From Ilex aquifolium (taxonomy: Eukaryota; Streptophyta; Magnoliopsida; Aquifoliales; Aquifoliaceae): 64,000 bases of DNA. The translations under genes and the position numbers were made by a program. This document shows, in pieces, positions 1 to 12,100 of the stretch (the stretch's first letter is position 1; every line of letters begins with the position of its first letter). Location of the stretch: NCBI GenBank assembly GCA_951799425.1, contig OX637406.1, positions 30,126,390-30,190,389 of the forward strand, written 5' to 3'. Under the pieces are notes generated by a model. The model ran no database searches. It was not told where the DNA came from and saw nothing but the letters and a program-made list of their open reading frames with translations.

Positions 1-14
1 ATGAAGTTATTATC

Positions 15-317
15 TTGCATGAGGCTAATGAGCCCAAGGACATTTTGCCATCTATGAGTGGTGTTGAGATTCACATTTCTCAACGTCGGGAGGGCATTGC
101 AATGGAGTTAAGTGTTGAGACTCTTAAAGAAAAATTGAATACTCCACCTTTTGTATTGCATAAACTTGCCTATATCTTGGTTTGGTTGAGATTTTTGACT
201 CCTTTTCCTTTATATTGTTGGATAGATGGTTTAAGAAGGGCATTTATACAACAAAAAAATTTTAAAATCAAAAAAATTAATGGGCGTAAGGTCATATCCG
301 AATTGAAGCCGGATTGA
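15..317 (+). other. unrecognised 100-codon ORF upstream of internal PPT of Athila-A
   Basis: I do not recognise this product. It has a moderately hydrophobic stretch around residues 50-75 (HKLAYILVWLRFLTPF is visible) and a basic C-terminal third. Its position, just before the internal polypurine tract, corresponds to the end of integrase or to the region after it in Athila elements. It could be the C-terminal tail of pol, an accessory ORF, or chance. Confidence 0.3.
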
Positions 318-500
318 CAAGAGCCCTCTTTGTTTGTTTTAATGTACATAGTAAGTAGCCTTCTTTGTTTTTATTTTCATGTATATATGTGTGATCCAAG
401 TTTTTGGTAGATTAAATGCAATAAAAAGGGTGTATTTTATTTTCCACTTACTCCCATTTTTCTCATTGCATGATTCCTTGTGCATTGAGGACAATGCATA

Positions 501-518
501 GTTTAAGTTGGGGGGTGA
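501..518 (+). other. internal polypurine tract (cPPT-like) of Athila-A
   Basis: The block GTTTAAGTTGGGGGGTGA nearly repeats the terminal PPT at 2222-2238 (GCTTAAGTTGGGGGGTG). It is preceded by a CATTGAGGACAATG-type block, which has a counterpart in Athila-B (26894-26940, minus). It may serve as a second plus-strand primer site; that role is inference. Confidence 0.6.
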
Positions 519-2221
519 GGTGCACCATTCACATGTTCCACCACTTTGTGTAGAGAATAAGTTGGAAATGTGAAAATTTTGAAAAATTTTGGACAATTTT
601 TGTGAAAAATAGTCAATATTGAACTATATTCCTCTATCCTAATTGTTATGGGATTTGTGAATTGCTTGATCTTCATTTTTAACTTTGAATACATGAGCAC
701 ATTATAGAAGTTTATCCTATGTTTGAGTATCACATATGTGTTTTCTTTCAAACTCAACCATTGTGCACCTTGAATGTGTAATTTGGACAATTTACGGATT
801 GAGTTCACATTTGAGTGCTTGACATGAATAGCGGAGATGAGTAAGAACCCATGTGAGCTTTAGTGCCAATCCTTGTTTGAGGGAACTTACATTTACTCAA
901 GGAACAATTTTTCAAAGTTCAAATTTGTTCAATAATCTCATTATGCTTGTTTTGGTTAGGTGTTTTTGGGTAGTTAATTGACTTTGTCTTGAAATGCACA
1001 ATGCTCCCATATGCCTATTTAGAAATGATTTTAGGCCATCTTTGAAAACTTTGAGCCTTAACCCTTTTTCTTGTGAAAAGTTTATCCCTAGTGCCGTGAT
1101 TGAGCCTTAATCGTAAATTCGTTTCCATGCCACACAAGTAACCAAGCTTGTGCAAAACGATTACAATTACCTCGCCTTGGTTGTTCCTAAGAGTTGTATA
1201 TGAATGATCATGAGAAGGAAGTATGGTGTGGAAATTAAAACAAAAGGGATGAAGGATGTTGAAACTCAAAAGAGTTCAATGGAAAAAGAATGAAAATCCA
1301 AGAAAAGGAGAGAAAGGGAGTGAAAAAAGGAGAAAAAGAATGAGAAAAAGAAAAGGGAAAAATGTAAAGGAAAAGAAAGAAAAGAAACAAAGGGTGTGGT
1401 GATGGTGTGAAAATCAAAATCCCATAAAAGGGAAGTGTTTTTCTAAGATTAAGGTCATTCACCCGGAACAACCCTCTTTGTTATCCTATATCCTTCGTTT
1501 CCCTTACCACAACATCACCCCAAGGCCTCATTACAACCCATGAAAGTCCTAAAATATCTAGAGAAGCATGGGGGATGCATACTTTTAAAGAAAAAGAGAA
1601 GTTAATTTTACTATCTAATGCCCTAGCATTCCTTTCATGAGATTATGCCAAGGTTGTTTCATTTGTATACATGTGCTTCATTTTTGGATTATATGTGAGC
1701 ACTTTGTTTTGAGCACAAGATTCTATCTCACATATACACATGGAGAGCATGCTAGGATAATCATTGAGTTATTCATTATTGAGAGAAACCCTTGGTGAGT
1801 TTTTGCATCAAAGCTTAATTTGGATAGCCATGTGAATGTGAATTCCGTTGTGTAAGTGCTTAAATTACATGTCCATTTCACACACACACGAGTTTTGAAA
1901 GGAAATGTATAGGTGAATACTCTAGAATAGCATTTAAAGCTATAATGTGTTGCATGTGTTTTTAGTTAGGATGTTTTGAACATAGCTTTTTATTGAAATC
2001 TCATTGCTAGTTAAGATAGGGGAATATACTTTAAATATTTGATATTAGCAAGAAGTTTGTAGGTACCTTCACTGGAAACCTTCACGAGACAAAACTCGTC
2101 CACTAGGGATCACCTAAGGGTTTAAAGGCTTGTTGCATGTGCTAAATGCAATATCGGAATTAGTATAGTTTTATTTTTTGTTTTCTTGCTTTTTACATTT
2201 TGTTTGCTAGGGACTAGCAAA
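519..2221 (+). other. Athila-A 3' untranslated region
   Basis: No supported gene. It holds a purine-rich tract (about 1270-1400, almost only A and G), a block around 1494-1540 containing GGCCTCATTACAACC, a block near 1640 (CATGAGATTATGCCAA), and a block at 2070-2155 (CACGAGACAAAACTCGTCC followed by TTTAAAGGCTTGTTGCATG). Counterparts of these blocks occur in the 3' regions of the other Athila copies at 20744-22640, 42961-43980 and 45640-46118. Confidence 0.6.
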
Positions 2222-2238
2222 GCTTAAGTTGGGGGGTG
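2222..2238 (+). other. terminal polypurine tract of Athila-A
   Basis: GCTTAAGTTGGGGGGTG directly precedes the LTR start TGATGAGCAC, the expected position of the plus-strand primer. Confidence 0.85.
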
Positions 2239-4152
2239 TGATGAGCACATAATATTACATATTTGAAGGGCTCATTACATGCATTTTAACTCAATTTTTG
2301 CATATAAGTGCTTAGAAGTTAACCGTTTTGAACTATAATGTTGATATTTTGATGTTGCAACCTTTTATAGCTTAAATGTTTGATTTTAGGACATTGCAAC
2401 CTTGATGGATGTGTGGTGAAGGCATGGACACAATACATGAAGAATTGGAGGCTTAAAAGTGAAGAAATAAAGAAGGCATTGGTGCTTGGGAACAAGGGCA
2501 CCAGCTGCAGCAATAATTGGAAGCACTGCCTCGGAATTCCTCCATTTGGACCATGATCTACTCAGAATTTGAAAAAGTGAAAAACATGAAAGTTGTAGAT
2601 ATGGGTGTCTTTTATTTTGTGTCAAAATTCCAGCCCAATCCAACGGTTGGATCAAAAGTTATGCCGATTCTACCAAAACTGGTCCAGCGAAGCCAGATAC
2701 CGCATTACTACCGGTAGCCGATGGCTACTGGAGTCATGACTACCGGTAGTAACACACGAGCTACCAGTAGCTGATTGCCCAGAAGTGCCCATAACGACTT
2801 CTTTCTTACTCCACTTGCTTGGGGGTCCCACCTACACTTCTCCCACGCCTATCCCAACATTTCCTTACACAACCACATCCCTCCTACACCCTATTGTAAG
2901 ACTAAGGAGGCTTGGCATTGAATGAAGAAGAGAGAGAAGTGGGCTGCCATATGGGGTTGCAGGCTAGCCTGTCAAGACCCAATCAACTCAGCCCCCCTTT
3001 TGTGTAAGACCTACCACATGCTAGGGGGACCACCATGCACGAAATTGGAAGTCTTTCACACTCCATATACTTAGCATTCAACACACATTGAAGGGGGTTG
3101 GCTACCTAAGCTTAGGAGAGAGATAGAAAGCTCTAAGGAAGAAGATGAATAGTAATTTTCATTTTTTGCATTTCCTTTCCATTGCAAGTGCTGTAAGCTT
3201 TAAACTTCTTGTATTCCTTAATCCTTGCACTTTAATCTCATCTATTTCAAGTTCACTGCAAATTTAATCCTTTGTTCTAGCTTTCACCATTTATGTTTTC
3301 AAGTTCTTTAATTTTCAAGTTTTACATTTGGGTATTTGTTTCAATATGTGTATTATGTTCATGAATGTCATTTCTCTTTCACCTTAGCTCTTTTCTTGCA
3401 ATTTCTACAAGTTCAAATCTCCATTTCTCTTCCATGTCCATTTACATTATGCTTGTCTTTCCTTTATGCATTGTTAATATGAGTAGCTAGGATTTAAGTT
3501 GGTTAATCCAAGGGAAAATTCCTCTTGGGAAGACCATTTTCAACTCTTCTTCATTCCTCCCTTTAGAGTCAAATGGTTCGGTTTGACAGGGTCGAGAGTG
3601 GATGAGTTGGTGAGCCTTTGATATTCCGTAGGCCTAGTCACGGTTTATGCTTAGATACTCACCAATCTCGTCCCTAGCTTCCCCCGAATCAATCGTTCAT
3701 TCATGCTCAATTGGAAGAAGGCTTTGAGTTGATTTGGTATTCCCATTGGAATGAACCTCTTGGATTAGCCAACACTTGCTTTCTTGCATTTTCATTTTGA
3801 ACAAAACTCAACAAAACACAAATACAAGATTTTACACTTTCTTTTCTCTTTTTGCAAAATCACTTTCATAAAACTCCCTTTCCTTCCCTGAGGAGACGAC
3901 CTTGGAATATTTTCCAAGTAAAACACACGACCACAAAAGACTCCTTTCGATTGGGGAGCATTTTTGTGCACACCGCATCTCATTCCATCTATTTTGTTCA
4001 TTCCACAATTCCATCCACCACCATTCCGTTGTTGCCTAATCTTTTGCATCATTCCGAGTGAGAGTGACACTCACCCATTCCTATAAGCCATACACACATT
4101 TAGGGATGATGTTTAGGGGTTAGGAAACAACAACGCAGTTTTCAATCAATCA
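2239..4152 (+). repeat. LTR family A, copy 1 (3' LTR of Athila-A)
   Basis: It begins TGATGAGCACATAATATTAC after the polypurine tract and ends near CAATCAATCA, with boundaries set by comparison with three other copies (9743-11635, about 16294-18024, 23461-25311). Length is about 1.9 kb. A palindrome cluster with CTACCGGTAG at 2708-2717 and 2740-2749, and a variant at 2761-2770, lies in the first third. A weak TATA-like CCATATACTTAG follows near 3060. The GACGACCTTGGAATA block near the end is shared by all four copies. Confidence 0.85.
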
Positions 4153-5100
4153 ACTGTATCATGCATGAAGTACATAATTAGTGGAGATAATGTGGTATAT
4201 AACATTAAGTACCGCTCGGTATTCATAACCATGAACATATTATAAATGTAGCCATCCATCAATTAGGGAGGTATTTAACATTAAAGCATAATTAGAACAT
4301 TGACATTTTCATAACTTAAACAATATCGTACATGTGTTTACCCTTCACCGAAAGGTATAAGTGGACTACTCATGCCTCATTGCTATAGACGAGTAAGAGG
4401 TGCAATATAGTTCCATTACAAATAAAACAAAATACAAAACAATCCTTCCCCGAGGAATAACTAAAACACTGTCACTTTTATTATCGGTTAGGGCACAAAA
4501 GTGGGAGATGTTCAACCCTCCAAGTAAAAAGGAATAAACATAAATGTAGAAGAAAAGAACAGCAGGTTGGAAGTGGTTCGGCAGGGCTTCACTTTACTGT
4601 TTCTTTCTCTCTCACTCTCTGATTGTCTCTGACTCTCTTTGAACTCTCGGGCGAAGCTCTGACGGAATATGATGGAATGCTTTGAAACTGAAGCAAAGCT
4701 GGCTATTTATAGAAGTTGGGAAGGGGGCTTGAGGCAGTTTGCATGGGACTGGCCAATTTGGTGAATTGCTGTATTTTTGGACCAATGGGAGGACAGGAGG
4801 AAGTTGAGGCGGTTGAGCCACCATCCGCATGCCATCACCACCATCCAGATAGTGGCAATCCTCTGGTTTGCTTCCTTGGTTGCTTGATATATTTGTGTAA
4901 TAATTGCACTTGCCTCCCCTGCTGATTTAAGCTTATACACTTTGCTCCTCCTGATTTTTGGCATTTACACACAAAACCCTGCATAAATTCAAGTTTCACA
5001 CATTAACCCTAATTTCACGTAACTTGATTGTTTTAACCTAAATATTTATCACAATTAACCTAATAACCTAATTCATTAGTGCACTATTTAGGGTTAATCA
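4153..5100 (-). repeat. LTR-C, partial, U3 end intact
   Basis: An LTR read on the minus strand: it starts TGATTAACCC at 5100 and has a TATA box (TATAAATA, complement of 4704-4711) followed by a leader. It stops where Athila-A is inserted. About 200 bases next to 4153 are homologous, in inverted orientation, to 7857-8090. No genes. Confidence 0.65.
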
Positions 5101-6330
5101 GCCCTTTCTTCGATAATACGGCAGTTTGTTGAAATGATGGCCTAGGGAGAATTCATGAGCAAGAATCCCGATGAGACATTTGAGTTTTTTGATACCATTT
5201 TGGAGAGTTCCCAAATGTGGGACTTGGCCTCACAAAATATTGTTGAAACAAAGCCATCTGCATCACAGGGAGGAAAATATGTGTTAAAAGATAATGATGA
5301 CCTAAGGGCCAGAATGACTACTTTGTCTCGAAAGTTAGATGCTACAGAGATGAAAAATGTCAAGGAGGTTTCTATTGTGTCACCCACTGATCACTTATGT
5401 GGAATTTGTGCTCTGACTGGACATCCCACGGGTGAGGGTCCCATTATTCTAGCCTTCAAGGAGGTTTTGTTGGAGCAAACCAATGCCATTTCAAACTATA
5501 AAAAACACTATTCTAATCCAAACTTTGAAACCTACAATCCAGGGTGGCGGAATCACCCAAATTTCAGTTGAAAAAACACACAGCCTGCAAGCCAGCAACC
5601 AGATCCACCTTCACCATAACCTCAGACTCAGCAGCCATATCAACCTTATCAACCCCCACATAAAAGGAGTTTAGAAGACATCATGAATCATTTCATTCAA
5701 AGTCAAATGAGTTTTAATACTCAATCTACCCATGCATTTAATGATTTTAAAGCTCAAACTTCACAAAATATTGAGGATATCAAGAGTCATCTAGCCAAAT
5801 TGACCTTGTCTTTGAGCACAACGGAGAAGGGAAAATTCTCATCTCAACCTAAACCTCCACAGGGTCAAAACCAAGCTAATGTTGTGTCTTGTGAACCTTC
5901 TCTGAGTCAAGTTCAAGCAATTACCATATTGAGAAGTGGTAAGGTGATTGACAAGACCATTAAAGCCAAAATGCTCGAGCCAATAGCTGAGTCAATCCCG
6001 GTCAATGAACCAATGGTTGAAAAGAAAACAGAGTTGTCTGATGAAAAAGAAAAAATAAATCCCGTTCCTTTACCTTTTTTTCAAGAAACCTCAACCATTG
6101 AACAATCATGCAAAAATCTTTGAGTTGTTTAAGCAAATGAAGATTAACATCCCCCTGTTGGATGCAATCAAGCAAGTCCCATCATATGCCCAGTTTTTAA
6201 AACACCTTTGTATGGTAAAGAAAAGTATCAATGTACATAAAAGATTATTTTTGACTGAATTGGCTAGTGCTATCATTCAACACAAGGCCCCTCTAAAGTA
6301 CAAATATCCTGAGAGTCCTTGAGTTTCATG
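5101..6330 (+). pseudogene. Athila gag remnant
   Basis: C-terminal half of gag. Visible hallmarks are RQFVEMMA, a degenerate Cys/His knuckle region with GHPTGE, the Athila signature YNPGWRNHPNFS, and then a low-complexity Pro/Gln linker. The GKVIDKTI block before the protease is shared with Athila-B. Gag would form the particle that packages the element RNA. The copy is a broken fossil. Confidence 0.8.
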
Positions 6331-6760
6331 CATAATTAGAAACTTCAGAATTGAGCAAGCCTTCCTTGATCTTGGAGCCAGTGTCAATTTACTCCCATAT
6401 TCAGTCTATGTGCAGTTAGGGTTGGGTGAGTTAAAACCCACAAATGTCACATTACAATTGGTTGATCGTTCTATAAAATTCCACGAGGAGTTGTTGAAGA
6501 TGTACTTGTTGAAGTTAACAAGTTTTATTTTTCAGTGGATTTTATTGTTTTGGATACACTGCCAATCTTGCATGTCTCTACACAAATTGCTATCATTCTG
6601 GGACGACCATTCCTAGCTACATCAAATGCATTGATTAATTGTAGGAATGTAATCATGAAACTTTCATTTGAAAATATGACTTTGGAATTAAATGTATTTG
6701 ATATTGCTAAGCAGCCCAGAGAGGAAGAAGAATTGTATGCAGTAAATTGCATTGAGTTAT
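6331..6760 (+). pseudogene. Athila aspartic protease remnant
   Basis: Contains the retropepsin region with LGASVNLLPYSVY and LGLGELKPTNVTLQL, then ILGRPFLATSNALINC, all typical of Athila proteases. The protease would process Gag-Pol. Broken copy. Confidence 0.8.
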
Positions 6761-6849
6761 TAACTCAAAATCTATTTGAAAATGATTGTACAAAAAAAGA
6801 GTCACATACATTTTTAGAGTCTATGGAGTCTATGTCCACTATTGGAACA

Positions 6850-7856
6850 TGGGTTTCAAAATTTGAAAAATTATTGCCCACTAGAACAAAGTTTGTTGAG
6901 TCTAGTATTGTTGCTCCTAAACTAGAGTTGAAACATCTTCCAACTGACTTAAAATATGTCTTGGGAGTTGTCAGAATTTCAAGAAAAAAAATTGATAATA
7001 GTCATAAAAAATCATCAAAGTACAATTGGTTGGACAGTGGCCGACATTATAGGAATAAGTCATCTTCTCTGTACTCATTGTATATACTTGGAAGAAGACT
7101 CAAAACCATCCTAACAGCCGCAAAAAAAGTTAACTCCACATTTAAAGGAAATCGTCTGGGCTGAAGTACTTAAACTGTTAGATGTTGATATTATATATCA
7201 TATATCTGATAGTAAATGGGTCAACCCTACAAAATTAGTACCCAACAAGTCTGGTGTTATAGTAGTGAGAAATCAAGAAAATAAATTAGTTACTATGCGT
7301 ACAATCACTGGTTGGTGTATGTGTATTGATTATCGGAAGTTAAACTCTCTTACCAGAAAAGATCATTTTCCTCTACCTTTCCTGGACCAAGTTTTGGAAA
7401 GAATAGCTGGACATGCATATTATTATTTTTTTGGATGGGTACTCCGGTTATAACCAGATTGAAATAGCAATTGATGACCAGGAGAAAACCACTTTTACAT
7501 GTACTTTTGGCACTTTTGCTTATAAAAGAATACCATTTGGATTGTGCAATGCTCCTGACACTTTTTAGCTTTGTATGTTGAGTACTTTTAGTGATATGGT
7601 GGAGCGATTCTTAGAAGCTTTTATGGTTGATTTTTCTGTATATGGTGATTCGTTTGAATTGTGTTTAGAGAATCTTGAAAAAATCCTTACTCAGTGTGAG
7701 GAAACAAACATTGTTTTGAATTGGAAAAAATGTCATTTCATGGTCACACAAGGCATTGTTCTAGGACATGTTGTTTCTGTAGAGGGAATTGAAGTTGATA
7801 AGTCAAAGATTGATTTAATAGCCAATCTTCCTCCACCTAAGACTGTAAAAGATGTC
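6850..7856 (+). pseudogene. Athila reverse transcriptase remnant
   Basis: RT blocks in order: the linker upstream of RT, CIDYRKLNSLTRKDHFPLPF (fingers), LDQVLERIAGH, a palm-region block with VDFSVYGDSFE, and the NWKKCHF / GIVLGHVVS thumb blocks. These match Athila RT. The fragment stops inside RT, where LTR-C sequence begins. Broken by several interruptions. Confidence 0.8.
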
Positions 7857-8645
7857 TTTAGTGAAAGGTAAGACATGTGTAATATTTTTTGTGTTATAAA
7901 AATGCCGATGTTTCACCTATGCATTAATGTTTAAATGTCCCTTAATTGATGGATGGTTATTATTATTTCCATTCGGTGTCGTATTACTATATGCTTATGG
8001 TTACGAATACGGAGCTAAACTTATTTCTATATACCAGTTCATCTTTATGGTATTACATACTTCATGCATGATACGATGATGAACATAGTTGAGTTTTATG
8101 TAATAGTCGGGAGATTGGTTATAGACGGGTTAAATCTCGTCATAGCTAATGCTTTTGATTAAATGCATAAATCGAAACTCTGTCTTCATTGAATCATCGA
8201 CTTGTCGATCGAATAGCTAAAGTAAACCTTTTGAATGGTTCACCTTCGGGTTTACTAGGGTTATTTGGTTGTTGTACGGTACATAGACCTTCCAACTAAC
8301 CTAATTAGTTGATGTGATATGGTTCAAGTTATACATAAAACCTACCGATTAACTTTCTAGTAAGATGGAAGTTGATTGTTGTAAGGTGACATTTTATTAA
8401 TCGAGCAATAAAATGCATTTTGGATCCACGAACTAAAGAGTAAATTTTCAATGATTGTAATGAAATGTTTAGTTTAAGTATTTTTTTTATTATGTCTAAT
8501 TTTACACCACAAGCTATTATAAGGCACACTACATGCATGACAATCTTACATTTTCTATTTTGAATTCCAACAGATAGCTCCCTGTGGGTTCGACCTCGGA
8601 CTTAACTGAGTAATACTAAAATTTGACCACTTATACTTTGGTATA
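7857..8645 (+). repeat. LTR-C, partial, 3' part
   Basis: The first 220 bases match the 4153-4345 copy in inverse orientation (the GCATGATAC and GATGGATGG blocks). The remainder carries an LTR-end-like block, CCCTGTGGGTTCGACCTCGG, near 8580. No primer-binding site is recognised after it. The 3' boundary is approximate. Confidence 0.5.
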
Positions 8646-9112
8646 TGATTTAAATTAGGTCAGGTAACAAATTAATCTTTTATATATGCAGATGCTAGAA
8701 ATAATGAAGATCAGCAAATCAATAGTTTTCAAGGGTCACTCAATTGGAGGAACAACAACCTATCTTTCAGCTCTTTGGTTCCTCTCTAATCTTCAATCCA
8801 TTTCCTCTCGTCTCTTGAACAGGCATGGGAATGGTGGGACAAATACCGTGAATGCAGAGTTCTTATGGGCAAGCCTATCACTCCTTTAGATCTTTCACAT
8901 TTGGGCATTGTTGGTATGTTAGAGAACATGGGCTGGAAGAGGGCAATAAAGATTGATAAGGTAGCCTATGCAACTCTAGTATGTCAATTCTATGCCAACC
9001 TAAAATCCTATGCCGAGGAGAATAGAATTACTTCATTGGTTGGAGGGGTACACATCAAGTTAACTTTGGCAGAAATGTCAGAGTTGATCCAAACCCCGAA
9101 TAGTGGAGACCA
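8646..9112 (+). pseudogene. env-like / putative plant transposon-domain fragment
   Basis: The open stretch 8865-9116 encodes MGKPITPLDLSHLGIVGMLE, then VCQFYANLKSYAEENRI, then VGGVHIKLTLAEMSELIQ. The FYA...VGG.HI.LT...ELI pattern is that of the putative plant transposon protein domain found in the env-like ORF of Athila elements. A counterpart in another family lies at 43985-45210. The fragment ends where the Tekay LTR begins. What element it came from is not clear. Confidence 0.5.
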
Positions 9113-12100
9113 GTAGAAGCTGCCTACTGGTCCACATCTACCGGTAGAAGAGCTCAACTTTCTATCAGTAGTTGTGCCCATAATTGCCCATTTCATCCAT
9201 TTTTGATTTCCAATCTACTCCATATCAACCCAACACAAGTATAGTGAAGTTTTCACATAAAACATAGTTCATACAAGTTCGATTTCAATCATTTTCATAT
9301 AATTACATGTCAAAACTAAGTTTTCATAATGAATTTACAAAAACTCAAAATAAAGCACATCTAAGCTTTTCTTCATCCTCGAGGACCCGAATGAGAGCCG
9401 TCCACCGGTGTGTACCCCACACCTGAAATAATGTCCCATAAAGAGTGAGCCATGCTCAATAGGGTATCTCCTAAAGAGACTACTCCCCAACTTAGATGCA
9501 TATGAAATGTTCACATGCACAATACAACAAACAACAAACATTCCAATCAAGAATATGCAATTCAATGATAGTAATCACCATGCCATGCCATGAAATGAGG
9601 TGAGACTCATTCATGCACCTTCACCGGCTCCCTCAACACATGCAAATGCCATGCGTGTTACTCCGGGCATTCCAAGCCCCCGCCATTGATGTTACACATC
9701 CAATGACCATTAAATTCTCGGGTCTTTCTTGGGGTGGGTATTTGATTGGTCAAAAACGTTGTTGTTTCCTAACCTCTAAAAACCATCCCTTAATGTGTAT
9801 ATGATTTAAGTGCTAAGGGAGTGTCACTCTCCCCCGGGGTGATGCAAGAGATTAGGCAACAACGGATTGGTGAAAAATGGAATGAAAAAAATGTGAAATG
9901 AAATGCGGGTGTGTGAACAAAAGTGCTCCCCAATCGCAAAGAGTATTTTGTGTGTCGGTGTTTTACTTGGAAAAGTATTCCAAGGTCGTCTCCTCAGGGA
10001 AGGAAAGTTCAAGTTGTGTGAAGGTGATTTTGCAAAAAGGTAAAGAAAGTGAAAAATATTTTGTTTGAGTTTTGTGGTTGTGTTTGTGAATGGAAATGCA
10101 AGAAAACAATTGTTGGCTAATCCAAAAAGGTCATTCCAATGGGAATACCAAATCAACTCAAGCCTTCCTCCAATAGAGCCTAGAAGTACGATTGATTCGT
10201 GGGAAGCTCAGGACTAAAATGGAGGTGAGGATTCAAGCATACCCCGTGACAATGCCTACGGTGTATCAAGAACTCACAACCATGTCCTCATCCCAACCCA
10301 GTCAAACCGAGTCATCGTACTCTGAGAGGAGGAATGAAAATGAGTTGAAGTGGCACACCCAAGAGGAATTCTCTCTTGGATTAACCAACTTAAAAGCTAG
10401 TTACTTATGCATAAAAGAAAGACAAGCATAATGTAAATGAAAGACATTGTAGAGAAATGAAGATTTAAAGCATGAAACTTAACTTGAAGCAATAAATCTA
10501 AAGCTATGAAGGAAAATATGCAATACCCATTTTAAAAGATGAAATGAAGAAAACTTGAAGCAACAATGGTGAAATGAAGAACATGCAAGTAAACTTGGAA
10601 TAAACTTGAAACAACTAAGATTAAAGTGCAAGGAATGAAGATTACAAGAGGTTTAAAGCTTACAACAATTGAAATGGAAAGGAAAATGCAAAACATAAAC
10701 TTACATTACACTATTCATCATCTTCTACATGGAACTAAAACTAAGCTTAGGTAGCCACCCCCTTGGATTCTTGTTGAATGCTGAATATATGGAGTGTGTC
10801 TTGCATTTTCGTGCATGGAGGGTCCCCTAGCATGAGTGTGCAGGTCTCCCATCAATAGGGGGCTGAATGGATGGGTGTTGCAGGCTAGGACAAGCCTCCC
10901 CCAGGCTACCCCTTCTCTCCCATCCTCATTAATGCAATGGCCTCCAAAGTATTTTAATTGTGTAAGGGAGGCATGGAAATGTGTAAGGAAATGTTGGGGG
11001 GCAAGTGGGAGAAGCATTGGTGGGACCCCCAAGCAAGTGGGAAGTGATTTGGAGGCATTTCGGGCTGTTCAGGCACGGCGTACCGGTACTGAGTACTGGT
11101 ACTGTACCATACCGGTACTGAGTACACCAGTAGCTTCGGCGTACCGGTACTGAGACTGGTACGGAGTACCGGTACGGTTTTTCTGTTCCGGACCAGTCTT
11201 CGTATAATTGGCATAACTTTTGATCTAACCGTCCGATTGAGCTGAAATTTTGACACAATACAGAAGACATCCAGATCTACAACTTTCATGTTTTGAACTT
11301 TTTCAGATTCGAAATGGATCATAGTCAAAATGGAGGAAAAACGAGGCTCTTCAACCCAGTGGTGTGGCTGCTGGCGCTTTTGTTCCCAAACACCAATACC
11401 TCCTTGATTTCTTCACTTTTAAGCCTCCAAATCTTCATGTAATGTGTACATGCCCTCACCACACATCCATCATAGTTGCAAGGTCCTAAAATACAAGATT
11501 TAAGCTATAAAAACACACAACATCGAGAATTCAACATTATTCATAAAATCGGCTAACTCTAAGTACTTAGATGCAAAAGTTGAGTTAAAATGCATGTAAT
11601 GAGGCCTTGAAATATACAATATTTTGTGCTCATTAGTATTCATGGATTTTCACCAATGGTCACCCAACCGACACGACATTTATGGACTTCCACCAACGGC
11701 CCCACATACGCCGACACACTTTATGGACTTGATACCTACGGAGTGCGTATCCGAAGTAACCGGGTCTTACACCCGAGGGATAGTCTAGCCCTTCTTGCTA
11801 ACCTTGACCCTATTTTCAATGCAAATCGTGTGACTTAGTTGGATCTTCAATCCAACTTTCCAGAGCCCACCCATCATTCACCAAGTGTGGTGTTTGATGA
11901 AAACCACGCACACACACCCACACTCATGCCTTATGCCCATGAATGCGATGCCTCTGTGCATATGCAATGTAATGTACAATTGCAACACTATAGTCATGTT
12001 CATTATGTTATGAATGCCATATGAACCATTTCAACATATCCCATGGCCAATTATATCACAAGCATATAATCACCATACTTCATCACAATGTCAATACATC

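Larger units (their letters stand above)
1..4152 (+). mobile_element. Athila-lineage Ty3/gypsy element, 3' part (Athila-A)
   Basis: The 3' end of an Athila-type LTR retrotransposon, whose 5' portion lies before the window. Order seen on the + strand: a short unrecognised ORF, an internal polypurine tract, a long untranslated region with a purine-rich tract, the terminal polypurine tract, and a 1.9-kb LTR. The polypurine tract and the 3' untranslated blocks match those of the better-preserved Athila element at 18840-34835. No env-like ORF is seen between the two polypurine tracts. It is inserted in LTR-C sequence (4153-5100). It is a partial fossil and cannot be active from what is here. Confidence 0.8.
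5101..7856 (+). mobile_element. Athila-lineage gag-protease-RT fragment
   Basis: An internal piece of an Athila element on the + strand, without its own LTRs. It starts inside gag and ends inside reverse transcriptase. Its parts line up in order with Athila-B (32500 down to 29300, minus strand). It is broken by several interruptions and is clearly old. LTR-C pieces flank it in opposite orientations. Confidence 0.85.

Noticed and set aside
1235-1471. ORF with Phe/Ser/Pro-rich hydrophobic translation on the minus strand
   Set aside because: It is the complement of the purine-rich tract in the Athila-A 3' region; low complexity, no homologous frame in the other copies.
3792-4070. ORFs on both strands at the end of family-A LTR copy 1 (and equivalents at 9824-10156, 16350-16694, 25034-25231)
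   Set aside because: They recur in every LTR copy with different frames, lengths and starts, so they are shadows of LTR sequence, not a conserved protein.
8686-8889. lipase-like reading because of the GHSIGG motif
   Set aside because: Single GHSIGG match in a 67-codon ORF without other hydrolase motifs; the neighbouring frame fits the env-like fragment better.
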